Source of the DNA: JAJPXI01 sp051867655
GTDB taxonomy: Bacteria > Bacillota > Clostridia > Oscillospirales > Oscillospiraceae
DNA: 64,000 nucleotides
Direction of reading: 5' to 3'
Assembly (NCBI GenBank): GCA_051867655.1
Contig: JBJDYV010000020.1
Location: forward strand, 103,778-167,777
Made by a program: the position numbers and the translations under genes. A model generated the notes under the pieces. The model was not told where the DNA came from and did no database searches. It worked only from the letters and a program-made list of their open reading frames with translations. This document shows positions 15,456 through 24,267 of the stretch, piece by piece; within the stretch, counting starts at the first letter, position 1; each line of letters starts with the position of its first letter.

Positions 15456-16497
15456 GAAGAAAAAAGGTAACAAGTACGGTACGCACCGTGTGATCGAGCC
15501 CAAGGGCGTTCTGACCCAGGCCGCTTATAAGATCGACAACAACATGGACGAGATCTGGTCCAACGAGATTCTGTGCGATGTCAACGCCCTGAACATCGAC
15601 TCGGCCTCCTTCACCCAAATCGCCGAGGCCTGCGGCCACGACAACGAGAAGATCGGCCAGATGATTCTGGACATCGTGGCCGAGCGCGGCAAGCAGCAGA
15701 ACCCCGTCACCGGCTCCGGCGGCATGTTCATGGGCAGAGTGGCCAAAATCGGCGACGATCTGAAGGGCAAGATCGACCTACAGGAGGGCGACCGCATCGC
15801 CAGCCTGGTGTCCCTGTCCCTGACGCCGCTGAAGATCAACAAGATTCTGGCCATCCACCCCGAGATCGACCGCGTGGACGTGGAGGCTCAGGCCATTCTG
15901 TTTGAAAGCGGCATCTACGCCAAGCTGCCCGACGATATGCCCGAGCCCCTGGCTCTGGCCGCTCTGGATGTGGCCGGCGCCCCCGCCCAGGCCCGCAAGC
16001 TGCCCAAGGAGGGCGACAGCGTCCTGATTCTGGGCGCCAACGGCAAATCCGGCGTGCTGTGCGGCTATGAGGCCTTGAAGAAGGTCGGCCCCAAGGGCAA
16101 GGTGGTGGGCGTGGTTCGCAACCCGGCTCAGGTGGCAGGCTTGATCGAACTGGGCGTGTACACCGACGTGGTGGTGGCCGACTGCACCAAGCCCGTGGAG
16201 GTCATGGAGGCCGCGCTGGCTGCCAACGGCGGCGAGGAGTACGATATCTCCATCTGCTGCGTGAACATCGAAAGCTGCGAAATGTCCGCCATTCTCCCCG
16301 TCCGGGACGGCGGCTTGGTCTATTTCTTCTCCATGGCCACCTCCTTCACCAAGGCCGCCCTGGGCGCCGAGGGCATTGGCAAGGACGTGACCATGATCGT
16401 GGGCAACGGCTACACCAAGGATCACGCCGACATTACCCTGAACGTCCTGCGGGAAAATCCCAAGCTGCGCAAGCTGTTTGAGGAAAAGTACGTCTGA
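15454..16497 (+). CDS. kdd: L-erythro-3,5-diaminohexanoate dehydrogenase
   Basis: A 347-aa NAD(P)-dependent dehydrogenase oxidatively deaminating 3,5-diaminohexanoate to 5-amino-3-oxohexanoate, feeding Kce. The Rossmann segment VLILGANGKSGVLCGYEAL is near residue 190, and the protein opens YGTHRVIEPKGVLTQAAYKIDN as in Kdd. Length is as expected. It is preceded by the duplicated AGGAGG site, which may raise its translation, and followed 17 bases later by kamA. Confidence 0.94.
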   Translation: MKKKGNKYGTHRVIEPKGVLTQAAYKIDNNMDEIWSNEILCDVNALNIDSASFTQIAEACGHDNEKIGQMILDIVAERGKQQNPVTGSGGMFMGRVAKIGDDLKGKIDLQEGDRIASLVSLSLTPLKINKILAIHPEIDRVDVEAQAILFESGIYAKLPDDMPEPLALAALDVAGAPAQARKLPKEGDSVLILGANGKSGVLCGYEALKKVGPKGKVVGVVRNPAQVAGLIELGVYTDVVVADCTKPVEVMEAALAANGGEEYDISICCVNIESCEMSAILPVRDGGLVYFFSMATSFTKAALGAEGIGKDVTMIVGNGYTKDHADITLNVLRENPKLRKLFEEKYV

Positions 16498-16514
16498 AAG
16501 GAGGAGGGGACGGG

Positions 16515-17762
16515 ATGAACAAATCCAGACGGCATATTTTGTTCCCCGGTGTCGCCGATGAACAGTGGAACGACTGGCACTGGCAGGTGTCCCACCGTGT
16601 CGAGACGCTGGAGGACCTGAAAAAGTACATCGCACTCACTCCCGAGGAAGAGGAGGGCGTCAAGGTCTGCCTGAACACCCTGCGCATGGCCATCACCCCC
16701 TATTACCTGTCCCTGATCGACCCCGAGGATCCCTATGACCCTGTTCGGCGTCAGGCCGTCCCCACCGCCGCCGAGCTGCACCGGTCGGAGGCCGATCTGG
16801 AGGACCCGCTCCATGAGGATGCCGATTCCCCCGCGCCCGGTCTGACGCACCGCTATCCCGACCGTGTGCTGCTGTTGATTACCGACCAGTGCGCCATGTA
16901 CTGCCGCCACTGCACCCGCCGCCGCTTCGCCGGACAGAAGGACACCGGCCTGCCGGCGGATCAGATCGACCGGGCCATCGACTACATCGCCGCCCATCCC
17001 GAGGTCCGGGACGTGCTGCTGTCCGGCGGCGACGCCCTGCTCATGAGCGACGAGCAGCTGGAGTACATCATCCGAAAGCTGCGCGCAATCCCCCACGTGG
17101 AGATCGTGCGCATCGGTTCCCGCACGCCCGTGGTCTGCCCCCAGCGCATCACCCCCGAGCTGTGCGCCATGCTGAAGAAGTACCATCCCATCTGGCTGAA
17201 CACCCACTTCAACCACCCCAACGAGATCACCGCCGAGTCCGCGGCCGCCTGCGCCATGCTGGCCGATGCCGGAATCCCTTTGGGCAACCAGAGCGTGCTG
17301 CTGGCCGGCGTCAATGACTGCGTCCATGTGATGAAGAATCTGGTGCATGAACTGGTGAAGATCCGCGTGCGCCCCTATTACATCTATCAGTGCGACCTGT
17401 CCATGGGTCTGGAGCACTTCCGCACCCCCGTGTCCAAGGGCATTGAGATCATCGAGGCTCTGCGCGGCCATACCTCCGGCTTCTGTGTGCCCACCTTCGT
17501 GGTGGACGCTCCGGGCGGCGGCGGCAAGACCCCTGTTATGCCCGATTACGTCATCTCTCAGGCCACCAACAAGATCATCCTGCGCAATTACGAAGGTGTC
17601 ATCACCACCTACACGGAGCCAAAGCATTATACGGAAACCTGTCATTGCGAGGTGTGCAGCGGCAGGAAAAAGACCAACCTGATGGGCGTGGCCGCCCTGG
17701 AACAGGGCCTGATGATGAACATGGAGCCCGCCAATCTGGAACGCCACAAGCGCGAGATGTGA
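16515..17762 (+). CDS. kamA: L-lysine 2,3-aminomutase
   Basis: A 415-aa PLP- and radical-SAM enzyme converting L-lysine to L-beta-lysine, the first pathway step. The cluster-binding motif CAMYCRHC gives Cys126, Cys130 and Cys133. The PLP lysine is in DAPGGGGKTPVMP (Lys338). The C-terminal zinc cysteines are in TETCHCEVCSGRK. The length matches clostridial KamA (about 416). AAAGGAGGAGG precedes the ATG. The gene order kal-kce-kdd-kamA-kamD-kamE matches known fermenters except that kamB/kamC lie upstream of kal rather than within the run. Confidence 0.97.
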   Translation: MNKSRRHILFPGVADEQWNDWHWQVSHRVETLEDLKKYIALTPEEEEGVKVCLNTLRMAITPYYLSLIDPEDPYDPVRRQAVPTAAELHRSEADLEDPLHEDADSPAPGLTHRYPDRVLLLITDQCAMYCRHCTRRRFAGQKDTGLPADQIDRAIDYIAAHPEVRDVLLSGGDALLMSDEQLEYIIRKLRAIPHVEIVRIGSRTPVVCPQRITPELCAMLKKYHPIWLNTHFNHPNEITAESAAACAMLADAGIPLGNQSVLLAGVNDCVHVMKNLVHELVKIRVRPYYIYQCDLSMGLEHFRTPVSKGIEIIEALRGHTSGFCVPTFVVDAPGGGGKTPVMPDYVISQATNKIILRNYEGVITTYTEPKHYTETCHCEVCSGRKKTNLMGVAALEQGLMMNMEPANLERHKREM

Positions 17763-17770
17763 GGTGCGGC

Positions 17771-19330
17771 ATGGAATCCAAACTGAATTTGAATTTTGAA
17801 CTGGTGGAGAAGGCCCGTGCCCACGCATCCAAAGTGGCCGACGACACCCAGCGGTTCATCGACCGCCACACCACCGTGGCGGTGGAGCGCACCGTCTGCC
17901 GCCTGCTGGGCATGGATGGAGTCAACGACTTTGAAGTGCCTCTGCCCAACGTGGTGGTGGACCATCTGGCGGACAAGGGCGCGCTGGCTCAGGGCGCGGC
18001 CTTCTGGATCGGAAACGCCATGGCGGAAACAGGGAAGAGCCCGCAGTCCATTGCCGGGGATGTGGCCGCCGGGCTGGACCTGACCTCCCTGACCGTCCAC
18101 AGTGACGAGGAGATTCGGGCGGCTCTGGCTCCTGTGGTGCAGGACGCCCTGGAGAAGATCACCGCCCGCCGCAAGCGCCGCGAGGATTTTCTGGCTGAAC
18201 ACGGCGACAAGGAAGGCCCCTGGATCTATCTGATCGTGGCCACGGGCAACATCTATGAGGACATCGTGCAGGCCACCGCCGCCGCCCGCCAGGGCGCCGA
18301 CGTCATCGCCGTCATCCGCACCACCGGCCAGTCCCTGCTGGACTATGTGCCCTACGGCCCCACCACCGAAGGCTTTGGCGGTACCTACGCCACCCAGGAG
18401 AACTTCCGCCTGATGCGCGCCGCCCTGGACGAGGTGGGCGAGGAGCTGGGCCGCTACATCCGCCTGTGCAACTACTGCTCCGGGCTGTGCATGCCTGAGA
18501 TCGCCGCCATGGGCGCGTTCGAGGGCCTGGATGTGATGCTCAACGACGCCTTGTACGGCATTCTGTTCCGCGACATCAACATGCAGCGCACCCTGGTGGA
18601 TCAGAACTTCTCCCGAGCCATCAATGCCTACGCCGGCGTGGTCATCAACACCGGCGAGGACAATTACCTGACCACAGCCGACGCCGTGGAGGAGGCCCAC
18701 ACCGTGCTGGCCTCCCAGTTTCTGAACGAGCAGTTCGCGCTGCGTGCCGGTCTGCCCAAGAGCCAGATGGGTCTGGGTCACGCCTTTGAGATCGATCCCG
18801 CTGTGGAAAATGGGTTCCTGTATGAGCTGGCACAGGCTGAAATGGCCCGCGAGATCTTCCCCGAGGCGCCCCTGAAGTATATGCCTCCCACCAAGTTTAT
18901 GACGGGCAATGTCTTCCGCGGCCATGTGCAGGATGCCCTGTTCAACATGGTCACCATTCTGACCGGTCAGAAGATCCACCTGCTGGGCATGATGACCGAG
19001 GCCATCCACACCCCCTTCCTGTCCGACCGTTTTCTGGCCATCCAGAACGCCCAGTACATCTTCACCACCATGAAGGATCTGGGCAGCGAGATCGTCTTTA
19101 AGGACGGCGGAATCATGCAGAAGCGTGCCAACGAAGTGCTGACCAAGGCCACCGAGCTGCTGGCTGAGATCGAGCGCCTGGGCCTGTTTGAAACGCTGGA
19201 ACGCGGCATCTTTGCCGACATCAAGCGGCCCCGGGACGGCGGCAAGGGCCTGGACGGCGTGTTCCAAAAGGCACCCGGCTATCTCAATCCCTTCCTGGAG
19301 CCCATGAAGAAAGGAGGCGCAGCGCAATGA
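17771..19330 (+). CDS. kamD: Lysine 5,6-aminomutase alpha subunit
   Basis: A 519-aa catalytic TIM-barrel subunit of the adenosylcobalamin- and PLP-dependent mutase that turns L-beta-lysine (or D-lysine) into 3,5-diaminohexanoate (or 2,5-diaminohexanoate). Start MESKLNLNFELVEKARAHA at 17771 behind GAGGTG, eight bases after kamA; a longer frame from 17645 would lie inside kamA. Features such as RTTGQSLLDYVPYGPTTEGFGGTYATQENF fit the barrel. It overlaps kamE by ATGA, ensuring coupled synthesis of the two subunits. KamB/KamC at 11.5-13.8 kb are its likely reactivase. Confidence 0.96.
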   Translation: MESKLNLNFELVEKARAHASKVADDTQRFIDRHTTVAVERTVCRLLGMDGVNDFEVPLPNVVVDHLADKGALAQGAAFWIGNAMAETGKSPQSIAGDVAAGLDLTSLTVHSDEEIRAALAPVVQDALEKITARRKRREDFLAEHGDKEGPWIYLIVATGNIYEDIVQATAAARQGADVIAVIRTTGQSLLDYVPYGPTTEGFGGTYATQENFRLMRAALDEVGEELGRYIRLCNYCSGLCMPEIAAMGAFEGLDVMLNDALYGILFRDINMQRTLVDQNFSRAINAYAGVVINTGEDNYLTTADAVEEAHTVLASQFLNEQFALRAGLPKSQMGLGHAFEIDPAVENGFLYELAQAEMAREIFPEAPLKYMPPTKFMTGNVFRGHVQDALFNMVTILTGQKIHLLGMMTEAIHTPFLSDRFLAIQNAQYIFTTMKDLGSEIVFKDGGIMQKRANEVLTKATELLAEIERLGLFETLERGIFADIKRPRDGGKGLDGVFQKAPGYLNPFLEPMKKGGAAQ

Positions 19331-20118
19331 GCAGCGGACTGTATCAGATTCGGGACAGCAGTCTCGACACGACCCTTGACCTGACCAGGCTGCGCCCCTA
19401 CGGCGACACCATGAACGACGGCAAGGTGCAGCTGTCCTTCACCCTGCCGGTGAAGGACGATGACCGCGGCGCGGCGGCTGCCGTTCATCTGGCCCAAAAG
19501 ATGGGCCTGACCGACCCCAATGTGGCACTGCGCCAGAAGCTGGACGAGGAGTTCACCTTCTACGTGGTCTATGGCTCGGTGTCTCACAGCGTCAACTACG
19601 AGGAGATCGAGGTCATGACCGTGGCTGACGGCGCCATGGAGATGGAGGAGACCAACGACTACATCCGCACACATATCGGCCGCAAGGTGGTCGTGGTGGG
19701 CGCCTCCACCGGAACCGACGCCCACACCGTGGGTATTGACGCCATCATGAACCAGAAGGGCTTTGCCGGACACTACGGCCTGGAGCGCTACACCATGGTG
19801 GAGGCCCACAATCTGGGCGCTCAGGTGCCCAACGAGGAATTTGTGCGCAAGGCGCGGGAGTGGAACGCCGACGTGCTGCTGGTGTCCCAGACGGTGACGC
19901 AAAAGGACGTCCACGTGCGGAATCTGACCGAGCTGATCGAACTGTGCGAGGCCGAGGGCATCCGCGAAAAGGTGATCCTTTGCTGCGGCGGCGCCCGTAT
20001 CACCCACGCGCTGGCCAAGGAACTGGGATATGACGCCGGGTTCGGCGCCGGTACCTATGCCGACGACGTGATCACCTACGCTGTGAAGGAAATGGCCCGC
20101 CGCATGGGCCGCGAATAG
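19327..20118 (+). CDS. kamE: Lysine 5,6-aminomutase beta subunit
   Basis: A 263-aa cobalamin-binding subunit. The base-off B12 motif DxHxxG is present as DAHTVG, with His133 as cobalt ligand, and Lys144 (NQKGF) matches the lysine that holds PLP in the characterised enzyme. The N-terminal part is a dimerisation domain and the rest a Rossmann domain (KVVVVGAST, VILCCGGARITHALAKELGYDAGFGAG). Last gene of the operon; a hairpin follows. Confidence 0.96.
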   Translation: MSSGLYQIRDSSLDTTLDLTRLRPYGDTMNDGKVQLSFTLPVKDDDRGAAAAVHLAQKMGLTDPNVALRQKLDEEFTFYVVYGSVSHSVNYEEIEVMTVADGAMEMEETNDYIRTHIGRKVVVVGASTGTDAHTVGIDAIMNQKGFAGHYGLERYTMVEAHNLGAQVPNEEFVRKAREWNADVLLVSQTVTQKDVHVRNLTELIELCEAEGIREKVILCCGGARITHALAKELGYDAGFGAGTYADDVITYAVKEMARRMGRE

Positions 20119-20125
20119 GCAATAC

Positions 20126-20152
20126 AGGGGAGGGAACCGGTCGGTTCCCCCT
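20126..20152 (+). terminator. Probable terminator of the lysine operon
   Basis: GGGGAGGGAACC pairs with GGTTCCCCC around a short loop just after kamE; only a weak T-rich tail follows, so efficiency is uncertain. Confidence 0.5.
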
Positions 20153-20198
20153 GCTCGTTAAGGAAATGTAGGTTCCCTCCCGCCTGTTAAGAAAAGTT

Positions 20199-20227
20199 CT
20201 TTACAAGGGGCGGGTGGGGGTGTATAA
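20199..20227 (+). promoter_or_regulatory. Promoter before the tRNA-like sequence
   Basis: TTTACA followed about 17 bases later by TATAAT, some 25 bases upstream of the tRNA-like element. Confidence 0.6.
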
Positions 20228-20252
20228 TGACCACATTATTAAATTCAAAAAT

Positions 20253-20330
20253 GTACCTGTAGCGCAGTTGGGAGCGCGTTCGATTCGCATCCGAGCGGTC
20301 GAAGGTTCGAATCTCTTCGTGTCCACCCCA
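20253..20330 (+). tRNA. Degenerate tRNA-like gene (alanine-type, CGC loop), probably a pseudo-tRNA
   Basis: Canonical D-arm (TAGCGCAGTTGGGAGCGC) and T-loop (GGTTCGAAT) are present, with an anticodon loop readable as TTCGCAT (CGC, Ala) and a 3' ACC. Folding by eye leaves two mismatches in the acceptor stem, one in the anticodon stem and one in the T-stem, too many for a healthy tRNA. It retains a promoter. It stands at the left border of the foreign-looking peptide island, where integrations often target tRNAs. Confidence 0.55.
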
Positions 20331-20416
20331 AAGAAAGACCCGTAAAAGGCCGGTGTTCGAAAAACAGTGTTAGCCAATAACACAAAAGGAGCACTGTCAA
20401 ATATGATTGGTCAACA

Positions 20417-20466
20417 AAAAACACGCCATGTTCAGCTCCAAAGACGGGGCGTGGCGTGTTTTTCTG
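20417..20466. terminator. Bidirectional terminator-like hairpin
   Basis: AAAAAACACGCCA pairs with TGGCGTGTTTTT across a long partly paired loop; A-run and T-run flank both sides. The stretch 20341-20636 otherwise holds only a doubtful short frame with one hydrophobic helix (MVSLAAVCIALAALTVLCI) that overlaps the next gene. Confidence 0.6.
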
Positions 20467-20636
20467 CTTATTTGTGCTTCTGATTTCCTTTCCCCTGCGG
20501 CTGGTACGGTACCGCAGCAGGTATGGGAAAAGGATTATGGTCAGCCTGGCTGCCGTGTGCATAGCATTAGCGGCACTCACTGTGCTCTGCATTAAGCTGA
20601 ACCGGCGAAAGCTGCGAGCTGCCTGGAGGAGGGAGA

Positions 20637-21593
20637 ATGGCCGAAATGATGAAAGCAAAACACCTGGAAAAAGGAAATACCATTGGTGTTGTATCTCCGG
20701 CAAGCCCATCGGAGAACCACAGCGAAATTGCCAGGGCGAAAGAATATCTGGAAAACCTGGGCTACAAGGTGGTCATTGGCAGTAACGTGAATAAGACCAA
20801 AGGTTTCACCGCAGCCAGTGAGCAGGAACGGGCGGATGATATCAACGAAATGTTCGAAAGGGAGGATATTGATGCCATCTTTGTAACCCAGGGGGGCTAT
20901 GGGTCTGCTCAGATTGTTGATAAACTTGATTATGAACTGATCCGCAGCAAGCCGAAGATTTTTACCGGCTTCAGCGATATCACATCCCTGCACCTGGCCA
21001 TGCAGAAATTCAGCGGCCTGGTAACCTTCTACAGTCCGGGTATGGCACGGTTCAATGAGGAAGATTTGAGTGAGTATACGAAAGAAAGTTTTTTCAGGAC
21101 GCTGGGAATTCCCGAGCCTGCCGGAGAAATCAAAAAAAGCAGCCCGAAGAAGTGGCTCACATCCATTCACGGAGGTGTCTGTGAAGCGCCTGTAGTGGGG
21201 GGGTGCCTGACTTTGATCTGCGCCAGCCTGGGCACCCCTTACGAAATCGACTGCAAGGATAAAATCCTGTTCTTTGAGGATGTGGACGCAGAACCTTGGA
21301 TCATAGACAACTCCCTGAGTCACCTGAGGAATGCGGGAAAGCTTAAGGATGCAGCCGGCTTTATGATCGGACACTGCGAAAACTGCGTGCCTTTCGATTA
21401 CAAGCCCGGATTCCTGTGCGATACATCTCTGGAGGACGTGCTGGAATACTACCTGAAACCCCTTGGAAAGCCTGCACTGTACGGACTGCCCATGGGGCAC
21501 GGTGATGACCTTGCCACACTGCCTCTGGGTGTCAGGTGCCGGCTGGATGCAGATAAGAAGATATTCACGGTGTTGGAAGCCGGAGTAATATAA
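20637..21593 (+). CDS. Peptidase S66 family (LD-carboxypeptidase/MccF-like)
   Basis: A 318-aa serine peptidase of family S66, which includes murein tetrapeptide LD-carboxypeptidases and microcin-processing MccF. The nucleophile Ser is in GFSDIT, Glu in LFFEDVDAEPW and His in GLPMGHG, forming the family's Ser-Glu-His triad; TQGGYGS replaces the usual RGGYG. GGAGGAGGGAGA precedes the ATG. It leads a cluster with an oligopeptide ABC transporter and two M20 peptidases, so it may trim imported peptides or recycled murein peptides. No signal peptide, so cytoplasmic. Confidence 0.9.
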   Translation: MAEMMKAKHLEKGNTIGVVSPASPSENHSEIARAKEYLENLGYKVVIGSNVNKTKGFTAASEQERADDINEMFEREDIDAIFVTQGGYGSAQIVDKLDYELIRSKPKIFTGFSDITSLHLAMQKFSGLVTFYSPGMARFNEEDLSEYTKESFFRTLGIPEPAGEIKKSSPKKWLTSIHGGVCEAPVVGGCLTLICASLGTPYEIDCKDKILFFEDVDAEPWIIDNSLSHLRNAGKLKDAAGFMIGHCENCVPFDYKPGFLCDTSLEDVLEYYLKPLGKPALYGLPMGHGDDLATLPLGVRCRLDADKKIFTVLEAGVI

Positions 21594-21612
21594 CGACAAG
21601 GAGGAAACGAAG

Positions 21613-23208
21613 ATGAAGATGAAGAAAACCGGAAAGAAGATATTTGCAGGCCTGCTTGCACTGAGCATGATTTTGTCGATGGCAGCTTGCGGCGGAGGAG
21701 GCCAGACTGAACAAGGCGGCGGAGAAGTAATCTTTAACGTGGCAGTCCCCGGTGGCTACGATACGTTAAACTTTTTCTCCACAGAAAGCAGCATGGTCTA
21801 CGATTGGCTCAACGTAGTCTACGATACACTGTTTACCTATGACGACGATTACAATGCAATTCCGAGAGCTGCCAAGGACTGGTCGGTAGAAGACAATGTC
21901 TGGACCTTTCATTTAAGAGACGACGTATACTTTACCGATGGAGAGCAGCTTACTTCCGCAGACGTAAAGTGGACTTACGAAAACGCCATCGACAGCTATA
22001 TGTATTCTCTCCACGCGTCCGGCTTTGTGTCCATCGAATGTCCGGATGATTTCACAGTAGTGTTCACCTGCGAAAATGCAAAACCGGACATGCTGTACCA
22101 GGTGATTCCCATTCTGCCGGAGCACATCTGGAGCCAGCAGGAAGACGTGTTCAGTTATGAACCGGCGGAACTGATCGGATCCGGCCCCTTTATCTATAGC
22201 GCGGAAAGAAGCGGAAGCGGCAGCACAGCTTTCGTAAAGAACGAAAACTACTGGGGCGATGTTCCCGTAATCGATGTTCTTGTATTTACAGAATACAACA
22301 ACGCAGATGCGATCGCGCAGGCTCTTAAGCTGGGCGAAGTAGATGCAGCTTACACTCTGGAAAAGACTCAGCTGGACGCACTTTCTTCTGTTGAAGGGAT
22401 CGAAGCAGGCGCTTATTCGTCCTTCGGCTTCGAATATTTGGGCTACAACCTGCTGGATGACCTTTGCGCAGATAAGACCATACGCCACGCCATCGACTAC
22501 TGCATAGACAGAGCCACCGTAATTGAAATGAGCTACGGCGGCCTGGCAGATGCAGCTTACGGTCCTGTAAACAACGATGGGTTCATCTATACACCTGCAG
22601 AAAAGAGAGATTTTGATATTGCCAAGGCAAACGAACTTCTCGACGCAGCAGGATATATGGACACAGATGGAGATGGTATCCGCGAAAGAGATGGCCAGAA
22701 GTTAAGCCTGGAAGTTATTACAGCTTCCGACAGAAGCTCCTGGCAGAGCGCAACCGTAAACATGATGATTACCAACTGTCAGCAGGCCGGTATTGAAATT
22801 ACCTGGACTCCCATGGAAAAGACCGCAATGTGGGATACCTGCTATGACGGAAATCCGGACTGGCAGCTGATCCTGGACGGCTGGGGCGGTGACGCGGATC
22901 CCGGAACCATCATGTGCATTTTCCAGGATTACGAAACACTGGGCTATGCCGGCGTTTCCTATCAGAATCCGGACTTCGATGCAGCTTATGACCTTGTATA
23001 CTCCACAGCAGATCCTGCAGAACGTGCTCAGTACATCGATGCCTGCCAGGAAATCTTATACGAAGACTGTCCTTACACCTTCCTGTGCTTCGACAAGAGC
23101 ATCCAGGCTATCAATTCCGCTAAGTGGACAGGTTACAAGGTAGGTACCCACGGTTTATTCGCAGACGAGCGCTGCTACAACTACTGCCACATTGCTCCTG
23201 CAAAGTAA
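21613..23208 (+). CDS. ABC transporter peptide-binding lipoprotein (SBP family 5)
   Basis: A 531-aa extracellular solute-binding protein of the OppA/DppA family 5. It has a lipoprotein signal (MKMKKTGKKIFAGLLALSM) with lipobox LSMAAC, then a low-complexity GGGGQTEQGGG linker. Family features are RDDVYFTDGEQLTSADVKWTYE and RHAIDYCIDRATVIEMSYGG. It should be anchored to the outer face of the membrane and deliver peptides to the permeases encoded next. Codon choice (many GAA, GCA, AAA) differs from the lysine operon upstream. Confidence 0.93.
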   Translation: MKMKKTGKKIFAGLLALSMILSMAACGGGGQTEQGGGEVIFNVAVPGGYDTLNFFSTESSMVYDWLNVVYDTLFTYDDDYNAIPRAAKDWSVEDNVWTFHLRDDVYFTDGEQLTSADVKWTYENAIDSYMYSLHASGFVSIECPDDFTVVFTCENAKPDMLYQVIPILPEHIWSQQEDVFSYEPAELIGSGPFIYSAERSGSGSTAFVKNENYWGDVPVIDVLVFTEYNNADAIAQALKLGEVDAAYTLEKTQLDALSSVEGIEAGAYSSFGFEYLGYNLLDDLCADKTIRHAIDYCIDRATVIEMSYGGLADAAYGPVNNDGFIYTPAEKRDFDIAKANELLDAAGYMDTDGDGIRERDGQKLSLEVITASDRSSWQSATVNMMITNCQQAGIEITWTPMEKTAMWDTCYDGNPDWQLILDGWGGDADPGTIMCIFQDYETLGYAGVSYQNPDFDAAYDLVYSTADPAERAQYIDACQEILYEDCPYTFLCFDKSIQAINSAKWTGYKVGTHGLFADERCYNYCHIAPAK

Positions 23209-23232
23209 AGCATCTGTAAATTGATTTTTCAT

Positions 23233-23252
23233 GGAGGGGCTTCGGCCCCTCC
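23233..23252 (+). terminator. UUCG-loop hairpin between binding protein and permease
   Basis: GGAGGGGC-TTCG-GCCCCTCC: a perfect 8-bp stem with a stable tetraloop. Without a long T-run it is probably a partial terminator or an mRNA 3'-end protector that keeps binding protein above permease levels. Confidence 0.7.
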
Positions 23253-23286
23253 GATTTCATACGGAAAAGGGAAGGAGCGGAAAGAA

Positions 23287-24255
23287 TTGGCACTACGGAT
23301 TGCGAAGCGGTTCTTCTTTTCCTGCGTTACGATATTTTTCGTAATCGCGTTTAATTTTTTCCTGTTCAGGGTTATGCCGGGCAATGTGGAGACCATTATC
23401 GTCAAAGCCAATACATCTCCTGCTGTTAAGGAACGCCTTCTGGCGGAGGCCGGCCTCGATAAGCCTCTTGTGACCCAATTCGGCATATATCTTAAAGACC
23501 TTGTCACCGGAGATTTCGGCGAATCTTTCTATACCTATGATGGTAGTTCCAATGTGCTGACCATCATAGCGGGACGGCTTCCCAATACGGTCATTCTGCT
23601 GCTTTGTGCAGAAGTCGTAGCCATAATTCTGGGGCTTCTCATTGGTGTAATTTGCGCTCAGAGGCGGGGCAGCAAGCTGGATACCGGACTGTTGTCGGGG
23701 TCACTGGTTCTGTACTCCATGCCCACCTTCTGGTTCGCCATGCTGCTGATCTTCCTGTTCTGCGTAACATTCAGATTCTTCCCCACAGGCGGTATTACGA
23801 CGCCGGGAACAAATTACCACGGCTGGATGTATGTGCAGGACTACCTGAAGCACATGATTCTTCCTATGCTCTGCATGGGCCTCCTGATGATCGGCGTCTA
23901 CGCAGTAACGATGCGGAGCACCATGATGAATATTCTCACGGAGGACTACATAAACACGGCAAGAGCCAAAGGCTTTTCTACAAAATACATACTCCTGCAC
24001 CACGCGATTCCCAATGCAATGGTGCCCATGGCTACCATTATTGCTCTGAATATCGCAGCCATATTGGGCGGCGCCATACAGCTGGAGACTCTCTTCAGCT
24101 GGAAAGGGCTGGGGCAGCTTATGTACGAAGCTCTTAACAGGCGAGATTACCCGGTGCTGCAGGGATGCTTCTTTGTGTCCACGGTAGCCGTAATCTTAGT
24201 CAACTTTATTATGGATATACTCTACGGATTCATCGATCCGCGGGTCAAAAGTTAG
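23287..24255 (+). CDS. Oligopeptide ABC transporter permease (DppB/OppB type)
   Basis: A 322-aa permease with six predicted membrane helices and the typical opening LRIAKRFFFSCVTIFFVIAFNFFLFRVMPGN. The inner-membrane EAA-like loop is DYINTARAKGFSTKYILLHHAIPNAMVP. I start it at TTG 23287, since AAGGAG lies nine bases upstream and the frame further 5' would translate through the UUCG hairpin. It pairs with the permease at 24268. Confidence 0.9.
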   Translation: MALRIAKRFFFSCVTIFFVIAFNFFLFRVMPGNVETIIVKANTSPAVKERLLAEAGLDKPLVTQFGIYLKDLVTGDFGESFYTYDGSSNVLTIIAGRLPNTVILLLCAEVVAIILGLLIGVICAQRRGSKLDTGLLSGSLVLYSMPTFWFAMLLIFLFCVTFRFFPTGGITTPGTNYHGWMYVQDYLKHMILPMLCMGLLMIGVYAVTMRSTMMNILTEDYINTARAKGFSTKYILLHHAIPNAMVPMATIIALNIAAILGGAIQLETLFSWKGLGQLMYEALNRRDYPVLQGCFFVSTVAVILVNFIMDILYGFIDPRVKS

Positions 24256-24267
24256 AAAGGAGGCCGC

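Noticed and set aside
17642..19327. A 561-codon minus-strand frame opposite kamD
   Set aside because: Antisense of a confirmed aminomutase subunit.
20456..20785. Short frame with one hydrophobic helix before the S66 peptidase
   Set aside because: It overlaps the peptidase by about 150 bases, begins with a GTG inside a terminator hairpin and lacks a ribosome site; a real small membrane protein is possible but unsupported.
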